DNA of 41,365 bases from Protofrankia sp. CiT1 (GTDB taxonomy: Bacteria; Actinomycetota; Actinomycetes; Frankiales; Frankiaceae): positions 25,425 through 66,789 of the forward strand of contig NZ_CAKJTL010000143.1 in assembly GCF_917627385.1 (NCBI RefSeq). Direction: 5' to 3'. The number at the start of each line of letters is the position of its first letter. The stretch's first letter is position 1. The position numbers and the translations under genes were made by a program. The notes beneath the pieces were generated by a model. It did not search any database. It was not told the DNA's origin and worked only from the letters and a program-made list of their open reading frames with translations. Below, one piece after another: positions 1 to 7,648 of this stretch.

Positions 1-1653
1 GCGGCCGAGCAACGCCCAGGTGTCGAGCAGCAGGACCGCGCCGTAGCCGCCGTCGGCGAGCGGCTCGGCGCCCGGCGTGGACACCACCAGAACGGGCGCC
101 GCCGCGACCGTCGCCAGCACGCCGTCCCGGCCGGACGTGCGGACCGTAACGCCCGGGAACGCGCGCCCGAGTTCCTCGGCGGTCCGCCGGTCGCCGACGA
201 CGGTCACCCGCAGCCGCGCGTCCTCACAGGACGGGCACCGCCATCCGGCGGCCTCCGCCGACGGCCGGCTGGCGAGATCAACGGCGGGGCGTCCACACCA
301 GTTGCAGGCCGGCGGTCCGGCGCCGCTCGGGCGCCCAAGCGGCCCCTGGCAACGGCCGCACCGGGCCGGCCGGCGGCAGCCCGCGCAGGCCAGTGACGGC
401 TGGTACCCGCGTCGCGGCACCTGGACGAGGACCGGCGCGCCGGCGGCCAACGCCTCCCGGGCCGCCCGCCAGGCGAGCGACGGCAACCGCGCGGCCCGCG
501 CCGCTGGATCTCTGGCCTCCTCGAAGTCCGAACCGGTGGCTTCCACCCGGGCGGCCGCGGCCCGCACCACCGACCGCGGCGGGACCAGCGCACCCGCCCA
601 GCCGACGCGAACCAGTGCCTGCGCGTCGGCCGACGGCGACCACCCGCCGATGAGCAGCCCCGCCCGTTGCTGCCGGGAGCGCAGCACCGCGACGTCACGG
701 GTGTGGGGATAGGGCGAGCGGGGTTCGGCGTGCAGATCGTCCCCGTCGTCCCAGACAACGATCAGGCCAAGATCCCGGACCGGTGCGAACACAGCCGCGC
801 GGGTGCCCACCACGACCCGTGCGCTCCCCCGCCTGACGGCCAGGAAACGGCGGTACCGTTCGGCCGGGCCGAGATCAGCGCTGAGCGCGGCAAAACCGGC
901 CGCGCCGAGGACACCCCGCATCGCGTCGGCAACACGGTCGATGTCGCGGTGATCGGGGACGACGATCAGGACGCCCCGGGCCGATCGGACCGTGGCGGCG
1001 GCGGCCGCGGTCACCATCGCGGGCCAGGACGGACCGGGCAGTGCCCACCACACCATCCGGGGGCTGCCGCCCGCGGCCAGATCGGCGATCATCCGTTCGC
1101 CCTCCGGATACCGCGACCAGTCGCCCGCCGGCAGGTCGGTAGCCGGCAGGTCGGCAACTGGCAGGTCGGCAACTGGCGGGTCGGCAACTGGCGGGTCGGT
1201 AGCCGGCGGTGGCTCCTTTTCCACCCGGGCATGCCGGGGTGGGACCGCCAGGCGGAGCACGTCGGCAAGGGTCCCGGCATAGCGGTCGGCCACCGTCCGG
1301 GCCAGCTCCGCGATCTCGGGTGCAAGGATCGGCTCCGGCGACACGACACGGCTCAGGAAGGTGAGCGCGCCGGTGTGCTCCGACCGCTCGCACCGGTGGA
1401 GGATGAACCCGTCCACGAGCCGGCCGGCGAAGCGAACCCGGACCCGCGCGCCGGGGACCGCGGCCTGCGCCCACCGCGCCGGCACCGTGTAGTCGAACAA
1501 CCGGTCCAGATGAGCATGTGGCACGTCCACTACTACCCTGGCGACCGGCAGGTCGCCCGCTGGCTCCAGCGCACCCGGACCGGTGGCCCGCGCCGGGCCC
1601 CGGACCGTCCTGGCGCTCACTGTTGGGCGGGGTACGCCAGGCTGTTCGGGCAT
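1..1653 (-). CDS. priA: Primosomal protein N' (PriA), 3' end outside the window
   Basis: Partial gene of about 551 codons; the C-terminus lies beyond the left edge. The N-terminal 3'-DNA-binding domain is recognisable (LFDYTVPARW, then RVRFAGRLVDGF). PriA restarts collapsed replication forks. A cysteine-rich zinc module lies at about residues 420-475 (CAGC, CGRC, CNWC, CPSC). Helicase motifs are degenerate: where Walker A should be there is ALPGPSWPAM, and the DEAH-box region reads LIVVWDDGDD. This suggests a DNA-binding protein without helicase activity, as annotated for other actinobacterial PriA proteins. A tandem-repeat linker sits at about residues 150-175. The ATG at 1653 is preferred; GTG at 1674 and at 1620 are in frame, and a stop lies just upstream of 1674. 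Its position downstream of metK matches mycobacteria. Confidence 0.9.
   Translation of the reverse strand, partial: MPEQPGVPRPTVSARTVRGPARATGPGALEPAGDLPVARVVVDVPHAHLDRLFDYTVPARWAQAAVPGARVRVRFAGRLVDGFILHRCERSEHTGALTFLSRVVSPEPILAPEIAELARTVADRYAGTLADVLRLAVPPRHARVEKEPPPATDPPVADPPVADLPVADLPATDLPAGDWSRYPEGERMIADLAAGGSPRMVWWALPGPSWPAMVTAAAAATVRSARGVLIVVPDHRDIDRVADAMRGVLGAAGFAALSADLGPAERYRRFLAVRRGSARVVVGTRAAVFAPVRDLGLIVVWDDGDDLHAEPRSPYPHTRDVAVLRSRQQRAGLLIGGWSPSADAQALVRVGWAGALVPPRSVVRAAAARVEATGSDFEEARDPAARAARLPSLAWRAAREALAAGAPVLVQVPRRGYQPSLACAGCRRPARCGRCQGPLGRPSGAGPPACNWCGRPAVDLASRPSAEAAGWRCPSCEDARLRVTVVGDRRTAEELGRAFPGVTVRTSGRDGVLATVAAAPVLVVSTPGAEPLADGGYGAVLLLDTWALLGR
1130..1204. repeat. Five 15-bp tandem repeats inside priA
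   Basis: Five adjacent 15-bp units start at 1130, 1145, 1160, 1175 and 1190, with consensus GGCRGGTCGGCAACT; the outer units carry TAGCC at the end. In the priA frame they encode a five-residue repeat of the type DLPVA/DPPVA. This forms a proline/aspartate-rich linker between the DNA-binding domain and the helicase-like domain. Unit gain or loss would keep the frame. Confidence 0.9.
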
Positions 1654-1742
1654 ACCTGGTTTAGTACCAGGCACCGCTGACAGGCCTGACCGCGGACGGG
1701 CGCTCAGCGGCCCTATCCATCACGTTGCACGCCACAGGGACT

Positions 1743-1834
1743 GGCAGATCTGGAACTACGTGGCCGGCAGATCTGGAGCTCAGCCTTTGGCAGATCTGGA
1801 ACTGAGTGGCTGGCAAATGTGGAGGTCAACTATC
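1743..1834. repeat. Four direct repeats with a 23-bp period upstream of the DUF4143 gene
   Basis: The motif GGCAGATCTGGA occurs at 1743, 1766 and 1789, and a degenerate copy GGCAAATGTGGA at 1812, each exactly 23 bp apart. The last copy runs into the start region of the next gene. The intergenic stretch 1654-1742 shows nothing else recognisable. Regular spacing near two helical turns suggests a protein-binding array. Multiple terminal repeats of an IS21-like element end are an alternative. Neither can be decided from the sequence alone. Confidence 0.85.
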
Positions 1835-1842
1835 ATCGAGCG

Positions 1843-3111
1843 GTGAGTACGCTGCTGCGGGGACTGGTCGAGCGGCGCCTGCTTCCCGTCATCGAGAGCC
1901 GGCTGGCCGAGGAACCCGTGGTCCTGCTCCAGGGTCCCCGGTCGGTGGGTAAGTCCACCCTGCTGCGGGGCCTGGCCGCCAGCAGGGGAGCCGAGATCGT
2001 CGACCTGGACGACGTCGCTGTCCGGGATGCGGTCGCCAGAGATCCGGGGACGTTCGTCGCCGGGCCATCCCCGGTCTGTATAGACGAGTATCAGCATGTC
2101 CCGCTCGTCCTCGACGCGATCAAAGCCGAGCTGAACCGGGATGGCCGGCCTGGGCGCTTCGTGCTGACCGGTTCGGCGCGGCACGAAGCACTTCCCCGTG
2201 CCGCCCAAGCCCTCACCGGCCGCCTGCACCGCCTGCCCGTCTACCCGCTCTCTCAGGGGGAGGTCGCCGGGGTCCACGAACATTTGCTGGATGACCTTTT
2301 CGCCGACCCGGTCAACGCCGTCAGCACCCCGCCGTCGACGACGACACGCGAGGAGTACATCGACCGAGTCGTGACCGGCGGGTTTCCACCGGTGCTTGGC
2401 CGCGCCAGCCTTGCCTCCCGGGGGCGCTGGTTCGACGACTACGTCCGCCTCAGCGTCGAACGCGACGTCCAGGAACTCAGTAGCATCCGCCAGGCTGCGG
2501 CCCTGCCGGCGCTGCTCGGGAGGCTGGCCGGCCAGACCGCGCAGATTCTCAACATCACCAGCGCGGCGGCGGGAACCCGGCTCGACCACAGGACCGCCGA
2601 CAGCTACATCCGCCTGCTGGAAGCAGTGTTCCTCCTTTACCGTCTCCCTGCTTGGAGCACCACCCTCGTTGCCCGGTCCACGGCTTCGCCGAAGATCCAT
2701 ATGCTGGACTCCGGGGTTGCGGCGCGGTTGCTGCGCCTGACACCGCAGAAGCTGGCCGCCCGCAGCCCAGCCGCGCTGACCGAATTCGGGCACCTGCTGG
2801 AGACGTTCGCCGTCGGTGAGCTCCTCAAACAAGCATCCTGGGCCGACTGGGTCAGCGGGACCGGCCACTGGCGGACTCGGGACGGTGACGAAGTTGACCT
2901 CGTCGTCGAACGCGACGACGGAATGCTGGTCGCGTTCGAGGTCAAAGCCGCCGGCCGGGTTCCCGGCTCGGACCTCACCCCACTTCGCAAGCTCCGCGAC
3001 GCCACCGGCAACGCATTCCTGGCCGGCGTGATTCTCTACCTCGGCGCACGGTCCTACACCTTCGAAGACCGCCTCCATGTCATGCCAGTCGACCGCCTAT
3101 GGGCCCCCTGA
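1843..3111 (+). CDS. AAA-type ATPase with C-terminal DUF4143 domain
   Basis: About 422 residues. The N-terminal P-loop GPRSVGKST lies at about residues 31-39, followed by a Walker B-like segment VCIDEYQHV near residue 80 and the sensor-like segment FVLTGSARH. The C-terminal half carries DUF4143 features: MLDSGVAARLL, LLETFAVGELLK, and a nuclease-fold-like VDLVVE...AFEVKAAG. This domain pair is common and scattered in bacteria and archaea with no settled function; defence or toxin-antitoxin-like roles have been suggested. An in-frame GTG at 1819 also exists. GTG 1843 is preferred because TATCAT at 1831-1836 would be a -10 box about 7 nt upstream, as in leaderless mRNAs. The gene stands alone between repeats in an accessory island. 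Confidence 0.85.
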   Translation: MSTLLRGLVERRLLPVIESRLAEEPVVLLQGPRSVGKSTLLRGLAASRGAEIVDLDDVAVRDAVARDPGTFVAGPSPVCIDEYQHVPLVLDAIKAELNRDGRPGRFVLTGSARHEALPRAAQALTGRLHRLPVYPLSQGEVAGVHEHLLDDLFADPVNAVSTPPSTTTREEYIDRVVTGGFPPVLGRASLASRGRWFDDYVRLSVERDVQELSSIRQAAALPALLGRLAGQTAQILNITSAAAGTRLDHRTADSYIRLLEAVFLLYRLPAWSTTLVARSTASPKIHMLDSGVAARLLRLTPQKLAARSPAALTEFGHLLETFAVGELLKQASWADWVSGTGHWRTRDGDEVDLVVERDDGMLVAFEVKAAGRVPGSDLTPLRKLRDATGNAFLAGVILYLGARSYTFEDRLHVMPVDRLWAP

Positions 3112-3309
3112 CACGGCGCCTGTGTACGTCGACGTCCGGCAAGCGACCTGCAGCCTTCGTGACCGTGAGAGTATCGTCAGCACGCGAACACAGGGACAAT
3201 CTTCGAGCGGCGATGTCGGCACAGCAGCTGATTCGACGCATGCCGCTCGGCGGCGAGCTGGAAGCCGAACAGCTGCGCCCGCGTCGGTACGACCAGGACC
3301 ACCGCAGCC

Positions 3310-3973
3310 GCCCTCTCTGCCAAGCTGGTTTGAGACAGAACGATCAGTCTGTCGGGTGTGGTGAGCAGGGCGATATGCCGATCAGGATCCTGTGACGTTG
3401 ACCATGAATGACGTGTTGTCGGGCAGTCCAGAAAGACCGGGCGGAAAAGGGAAGAAGGAATCCGGGCGGGCTTGATCGGCATTGCCCTCCTCCCGGCCGC
3501 TGGTTCATAGAGCTGCCGATCCTCACGGCTTCGGACCGCTCCTCCCATCCGCGTCATGCTCCCTCGTCGGCTCGGAGGGACCCACCTGTGGCAAGAGCAA
3601 CCAGGGCGGCGTGGCCGCCACCCTTTCGTATGAGAATTTGAGGCCGGCCGCGCGACGGCTGTGGTCCTGATGTTGGCCGGTTGACTGTTGCGGCCTTCAA
3701 CCGCCGGTTCTCCGCCGACTCCGGCGACGCCTTAGAGCGACCGGCAATAGGGACGCGGCGTCGCGGGGCTGGGGCACGCACCCCAACCCCGCTCCTTGAT
3801 CCAAGCCCCTATTGCCGGGCGCTCTTAACCGGCCTGGGCGCGACCGTCGCACCCAGCGCACCCCGGTCCCGCGCCCGGCGCCATTTACCGATGTGCGTGT
3901 CGTACAGCCCTTCCCTACTCGCCACACCCGATGGACTGATCGTTCTGTCTCAAACCAGCTTGGCAGAGAGGGC
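3310..3973. mobile_element. Inverted-repeat element with 61-bp arms, no transposase left
   Basis: The left arm 3310-3370 and right arm 3913-3973 are inverted copies matching at 57 of 61 positions; all four differences are transitions. They start GCCCTCTCTGCCAAGCTGG and include GACAGAACGATCAGTC. The 542 bp between them contain no convincing gene, only a 90-bp MITE at 3735-3824. No target duplication is evident at the ends. It may be a decayed non-autonomous transposon or two inverted solo copies of an insertion-sequence end. The flanks 3112-3309 and 3974-4228 show no gene. Confidence 0.6.
3732..3827. mobile_element. 90-bp MITE-like element (copy 1) with TTA target duplication
   Basis: Element 3735-3824 is bounded by imperfect terminal inverted repeats: left GAGCGACCGGCAATAGGG, and right the complement of GAGCGCCCGGCAATAGGGG. 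It is flanked by TTA on both sides (3732-3734 and 3825-3827). The centre holds a strong GC stem around GGGGCTGGGGCACGCACCCC. Copy 3 at 23041-23131 is a near relative over its whole length. It is nested inside the larger inverted-repeat element. A TNA duplication suggests mobilisation by an IS5-like (IS1031-type) transposase, which is an inference. Confidence 0.8.
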
Positions 3974-4228
3974 ATCAACATGGGACCCCACCGAAGGCCA
4001 AACGAAACTCAAATGAACCTGCCGAGTAGCATTTGCCCGCCCACCGTGAAACCGAGCGACCGGTCTGGCTGCGGACTGCCTTCTACCCCTGCGACCAGCG
4101 AGAATCCGCCCTCCGAGCGCGTGGACGCCCACGGACGTGCAGCGCCCGCCCAGCAGATCTGGGTGCGGCGCAACCCGTCACCGCCGTGCCGACCCCAAAT
4201 GCTCCCGCTCTGTGGTTTCATTTGAGGC

Positions 4229-5683
4229 ATGGTCCAAGATGTGGGTCAGATCATCGAGACCTTGCGCGCGGCCGGCGGTGACTCGACCAACGTGGAGGTT
4301 AAGTCGGCTGAGGGCGGGCTGCCAGACTCCCTGGCCCCAACGCTCAGCGCGCTCGCCAACCAGCCCGGAGGCGGCACGATCCTGCTCGGCCTCGACGAGC
4401 GAAACGACTTCCGGCCGGTCCGCCTGCCGGATCCGCAGAAGCTCAAGCAGGGACTAGCCGACAAGGCTCGGACGTTCACACCGCCAGTCCGCCTGACCAT
4501 CGACGATGCGGTGTCCGAGGGCAGGACGCTCGTCCTGGCGCGGGTGCACGAGTGTGACCTATCGATGAAGCCCTGCCGGGTCGGTGGAAGCGGTGTGGCC
4601 TACATCCGCGCGTACGACGGCGACTACGCGCTCAGCCAGCTGGAGGAACAGGCTTTCCTCGCCGCTCGTCAGGAGCCCCGCTTCGACCGCGCTCCCGTCC
4701 AGGACGCGACGCACGATGACCTCGATCCAGAACTGGTTGACGGGTTCCTCGCCGAAGTGCGCCATCGCGACCCGATGGGAGTAGGCCGTTTCGGCGATGA
4801 TGACGAGCTCCTCCGCCGTGCCGGCGTGACCGTCGATGGCGGACAGCCGACGGTCGCCGGCCTGCTCGCGCTTGGCGTGCATCCGCAGCAGTGGTTCCCG
4901 CGCTACTCCATCCGGGCAGCGGCCGACCCGCTGCCGTCCGATCCCGCGGGGACGCGCGCACGCAGCCAGGCCTCCATGAGTGGCGCCATCCCCCGGATGC
5001 TCGATGCCGCATTGGAATGGGCCGGGCGCACCTTCGACACCACGATCGTCTCCCTGTCCGATGGCACCGTGCACGACCGGCCCGTCTATCCACTCATCGC
5101 CTTCCGGGAGCTGGTCGCGAACGCACTAGTCCACCGGGATCTCGATCATTGGTCCGCCGGCATCGCCATCGAGGTGCGACTGCGCCGGGATCGCCTCGTG
5201 GTGGCGAACCCCGGCGGGCTATACGGAATCACCGTCGATCGGCTGGGCCGCGACTACGTGACCTCGGCGCGCAACGCCCGTCTTGTCGATATCTGCCAAT
5301 ATGTGCGGTCCCCGAAGACCGGCGCCCGGGTCATCGAAGCGCTGGCGACCGGAATCCCCACGATCACGGAGGCGCTCGCAGCCCAGGGCCTGCCGCCGGC
5401 GCACTACATCGACAACGGCATCCGGTTCACCGCGGTTCTCCATCAGAGCCCGACCAGACCGGTCCTCACTCACGCCGAGCAGCGGGTACTCGATGCGATC
5501 CATGACGGCATCGAGACCGCGAACGACCTGGCGGCCGAGCTCAACGTGACCGCCCAGTATGTTCGCAGAATCCTCCGCGCGCTACGCGACCGCGGCCTGG
5601 TCATGCAGGAAGGCGGACGGGGACGACGGACCTTCTACCGCCCCACGGACAGTAACGCGTCTCGCGCCGTAGTGCCGACGTGA
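4229..5683 (+). CDS. AlbA_2 DNA-binding / HATPase_c_4 protein, putative transcriptional regulator
   Basis: 484 residues. The N-terminal AlbA_2 (Schlafen-type) domain covers about residues 15-130 and shows VEVKSAEGG and NQPGGGTILLGLDE. A GHKL-like ATP-binding segment typical of these proteins follows, with FRELVANALVHRDL near residue 290 and VVANPGGLYG near residue 330. A C-terminal winged helix lies at about 415-475 (AEQRVLDAI...YVRRILRALRDRGLV). This architecture is annotated as putative ATP-binding or RecG-like regulator and often lies in variable or defence-associated regions; no substrate is known. The ATG at 4229 follows a weak TGAGG site. It is monocistronic, with no partner gene nearby. 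Confidence 0.85.
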   Translation: MVQDVGQIIETLRAAGGDSTNVEVKSAEGGLPDSLAPTLSALANQPGGGTILLGLDERNDFRPVRLPDPQKLKQGLADKARTFTPPVRLTIDDAVSEGRTLVLARVHECDLSMKPCRVGGSGVAYIRAYDGDYALSQLEEQAFLAARQEPRFDRAPVQDATHDDLDPELVDGFLAEVRHRDPMGVGRFGDDDELLRRAGVTVDGGQPTVAGLLALGVHPQQWFPRYSIRAAADPLPSDPAGTRARSQASMSGAIPRMLDAALEWAGRTFDTTIVSLSDGTVHDRPVYPLIAFRELVANALVHRDLDHWSAGIAIEVRLRRDRLVVANPGGLYGITVDRLGRDYVTSARNARLVDICQYVRSPKTGARVIEALATGIPTITEALAAQGLPPAHYIDNGIRFTAVLHQSPTRPVLTHAEQRVLDAIHDGIETANDLAAELNVTAQYVRRILRALRDRGLVMQEGGRGRRTFYRPTDSNASRAVVPT

Positions 5684-5805
5684 TCGGTTCTACCCCTTGG
5701 GATAGTCATGATCTGGGAGCGATCCGGTGCTTCTCGGCATCGCGGGCGGCCGGCTCCTGCAGCCCTTTGGCGGCCCTGGTCGGTTCTGCTGGTGGTGCTG
5801 GCAGA

Positions 5806-5960
5806 TCAGGCGACGATGTCGTCGGGGACCTCGGCCGGCCCGGGGTCGGCCCGTGGGACGTCGCCGGTGAGCGTCATCCCCTGCTGTTCGAGCCAGCTGG
5901 CGACGGCCAGCTCCGGGACCGGCGGTGCGCCGACAGAACTCGATGCAACATCGCGTCACC
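5806..5960 (-). pseudogene. 3' remnant of an unidentified gene
   Basis: Reading the minus strand, an open frame without a plausible start encodes a tail containing VPELAVASWLEQQGM and ending VPDDIVA, with a stop at 5806-5808. Codon use fits genuine high-GC coding sequence. An in-frame stop just upstream, at about 5960, cuts it off. The family is not recognised. The rest of 5684-6113 holds no gene, only the GATGCAACA motifs described separately. Confidence 0.35.
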
Positions 5961-5970
5961 CAATGCAACA
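5942..5970. promoter_or_regulatory. Two direct ATGCAACA half-sites
   Basis: GATGCAACA at 5942-5950 and ATGCAACA at 5963-5970 lie 20 bp apart in the same orientation. They match the half-site of the perfect palindrome at 6073-6091, so they may be additional sites for the same regulator. No regulator gene is adjacent. Confidence 0.4.
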
Positions 5971-6072
5971 ACCGACCCATCACCGCAGCTCAGGCGGCTG
6001 GAAGCTGAGCGCTCCGGCGGACCGGGCGGGCGCGAAACGCACTGCCGCAGCGCAATCACAGAAACTGCCGAA

Positions 6073-6091
6073 TGTTGCATCAGATGCAACA
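6073..6091. promoter_or_regulatory. Perfect 19-bp palindrome, probable operator
   Basis: TGTTGCATCAGATGCAACA is a perfect 9+1+9 inverted repeat. Its size and symmetry fit a dimeric repressor of the TetR, MarR or PadR type. It lies just downstream of the broken ABC permease and 100-130 bp from two further half-sites. The regulator is not in the window and may have been lost with the rest of the transporter locus. Confidence 0.55.
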
Positions 6092-6113
6092 CTGCCTATT
6101 TATGGGCGGGTCG

Positions 6114-6420
6114 TCAGCTGATGGCGCGGCGGGTGAAGAGGCGGGTGGCCTGCCAGAGGAGGAGGCCCGTGGCGGTGGTCAGAACGGGGTAGACGATCAG
6201 GAGGCTGAGGTGGGGCTGGTTGGTGACGGCTGCGCGGAGTCCTTCGCTGGCGTAGGTGAGGGGGTCGGCGAGGGCCAGGCCTTGGACCCAGGGGCTGGAC
6301 GATGGTGCGGGTAATGAAGTCGGCGGGCTGTCTGCGGAGCACGGTCAGGTCGCGGGCGAGCGGCGCGGCGAATGCCGCCAGCGCCGGGGATCGTGGCGTG
6401 TGGGCTGCGGGAATAATCAT
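6114..6420 (-). pseudogene. ABC-2 type permease, internally deleted
   Basis: The first part, in the frame starting ATG 6420, gives LTVLRRQPADFITRTIVQP, the N-terminal cytosolic segment of a drug/daunorubicin-type ABC-2 permease. A different frame then gives WVQGLALADPLTYASEGLRA, VTNQPHLSLLIVYPVL and LFTRRAIS with a stop at 6114-6116, the C-terminal end of the same family. An intact permease has about 240-280 residues; roughly the middle 130 are missing, and the join at about 6290 shifts the frame. The start overlaps the ATPase stop (ATGA), so the pair was a translationally coupled exporter. Confidence 0.8.
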
Positions 6421-7012
6421 GACTCGCGGAGTTCCTTGCCGGTGAACTGGATGAAGACCGATTCCAGGGACGGAGGGTCGACGCGAACCTCACGCAACCG
6501 GGCGTGGCAGGCGTCGGCCGCGGCGAGGACGGCGGGGAGAACCGGCTGGCCGTCATCGACGGTGAGCATGACGGTGCCGCCGAGCGGGCGGGCGTCGCGG
6601 GTGGCGGGCACGTTCGCTACGAGCGCCGCGGCCAGCTCAGCCGGGTCGGGGCCGTCGGCGGTGACAGTGACGACGGTGCCACCGCGGATTGATCGCTTGA
6701 GTCTGGTCGGGGTGTCCAGGGTCAGTAGCCGGCCGTGGTCGATGATCGCGATCCGGTCGGCGAGCGCGTCGGCCTCGGCCATGTCGTGGGTGATGAGCAT
6801 GATCGTCTGCCCGGCCGTCTGCAGGCCGGTGATGATGTCGTGGACGGACAGGCGGCTCTGCGGGTCCAGGCCGGTGGTCGGCTCGTCGAGGAACAGCACC
6901 TCAGGCTGGTGCATGATGGCCCGGGCGATCATCAGGCGCTGGGCCATCCCGCCGGACAACTCGTCGACCAGCCTTGCCGGCGGTGTCCGCCAGGCTCACC
7001 TGATCGAGCAGG
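6417..7012 (-). pseudogene. ABC transporter ATP-binding subunit, 5' truncated and frameshifted
   Basis: An intact tail of about 183 residues carries the ABC signature LSGGMAQRL, Walker B (VLFLDEPTTGLDP), the H-loop (ITHDMAEA) and the C-terminal accessory domain of drug-type ATPases. The preceding residues, LLDQVSLADTAGKA, continue the homology in another frame, so a one-base frameshift lies near 6975. The Walker A half is missing; at about 7010 the sequence switches to a Nudix gene on the opposite strand. Without Walker A the protein cannot be a working ATPase. Confidence 0.8.
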
Positions 7013-7464
7013 CGGCCGGCGCGTTCTTCCACGACCCGGCCGGCCGGGTTCTGCTCGTCCAGCCCTCCTACCGCACCGACACCTGGCTGCTCCCGGGGGG
7101 AGCCATGGACCCGGGCGAATACCCGTGGGAGACCGCCTGGCGGGAAGTCCGGGAGGAAGTCGGACTGGAGCTGCGCCCTGGCCGGCTGCTGGGCGTCGAC
7201 TGGGTGCCCGCTCAGCGGGACGGACGGCCGCCGCTGGTGCACTTCGTCTTCGACGGCGGGCCGCTGACCGCCTCCGACGCCGAACGCAGCCTGCTGCTCC
7301 CACCCGACGAGCTGACCGCCTGGCAGCTGTGCGGCCCTGTGGAGTGGGACCGGCTCCTTCTTCCGCGGGTGGCCCGGCGCATCCGCGCCTGTGTGGACGC
7401 GCTGCGCACCGGACACACCGCCTATCTGCAGGACGGCTGGCCGTCGGCGCTCCCGGCCGGCTGA
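6983..7464 (+). CDS. Nudix hydrolase, start region uncertain
   Basis: About 160 residues. It contains a complete Nudix box GX5EX7REUXEEXGU from GAMDPGE to REVREEVGL, at about residues 38-60, plus the usual lead-in AAGAFFHDPAGRVLLVQPSY. Nudix enzymes hydrolyse nucleoside diphosphate-linked compounds; the substrate is unknown. The frame is open far upstream, but that part lies antisense to the ABC ATPase remnant. The GTG at 6983 is the nearest plausible start, and the true N-terminus may have been lost in the rearrangement. A hairpin follows the stop codon. Confidence 0.75.
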
Positions 7465-7482
7465 CCGGCCCCGGCCGGGAGC
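7449..7482 (+). terminator. GC-rich hairpin at the Nudix stop
   Basis: GCTCCCGGCCGG (7449-7460) and CCGGCCGGGAGC (7471-7482) form a perfect 12-bp stem with a 10-nt loop that includes the stop codon TGA at 7462-7464. There is no U-run, as is common for actinobacterial terminators. Because it is symmetric it could also serve the convergent metK transcript. The spacer 7483-7648 shows no gene. Confidence 0.6.
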
Positions 7483-7648
7483 GACAGCGTCGTCGATGGA
7501 TGGGGAGCGATGACGCGAGCGACGCGCAGGGCGCACCCGCAACGCGATGCCGCGTCCTCCCCTGCTGCCGGTCGCTCTCAGGTGGGCCTGATGGATCGTC
7601 GATGGCGCGGACCTGCGCCCACATCAACCACCATCCATCGGGCACGCG

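Noticed and set aside
1130-1204. Possible CRISPR-like array
   Set aside because: The 15-bp units are contiguous without spacers and keep the priA frame, so they are a protein-coding tandem repeat.
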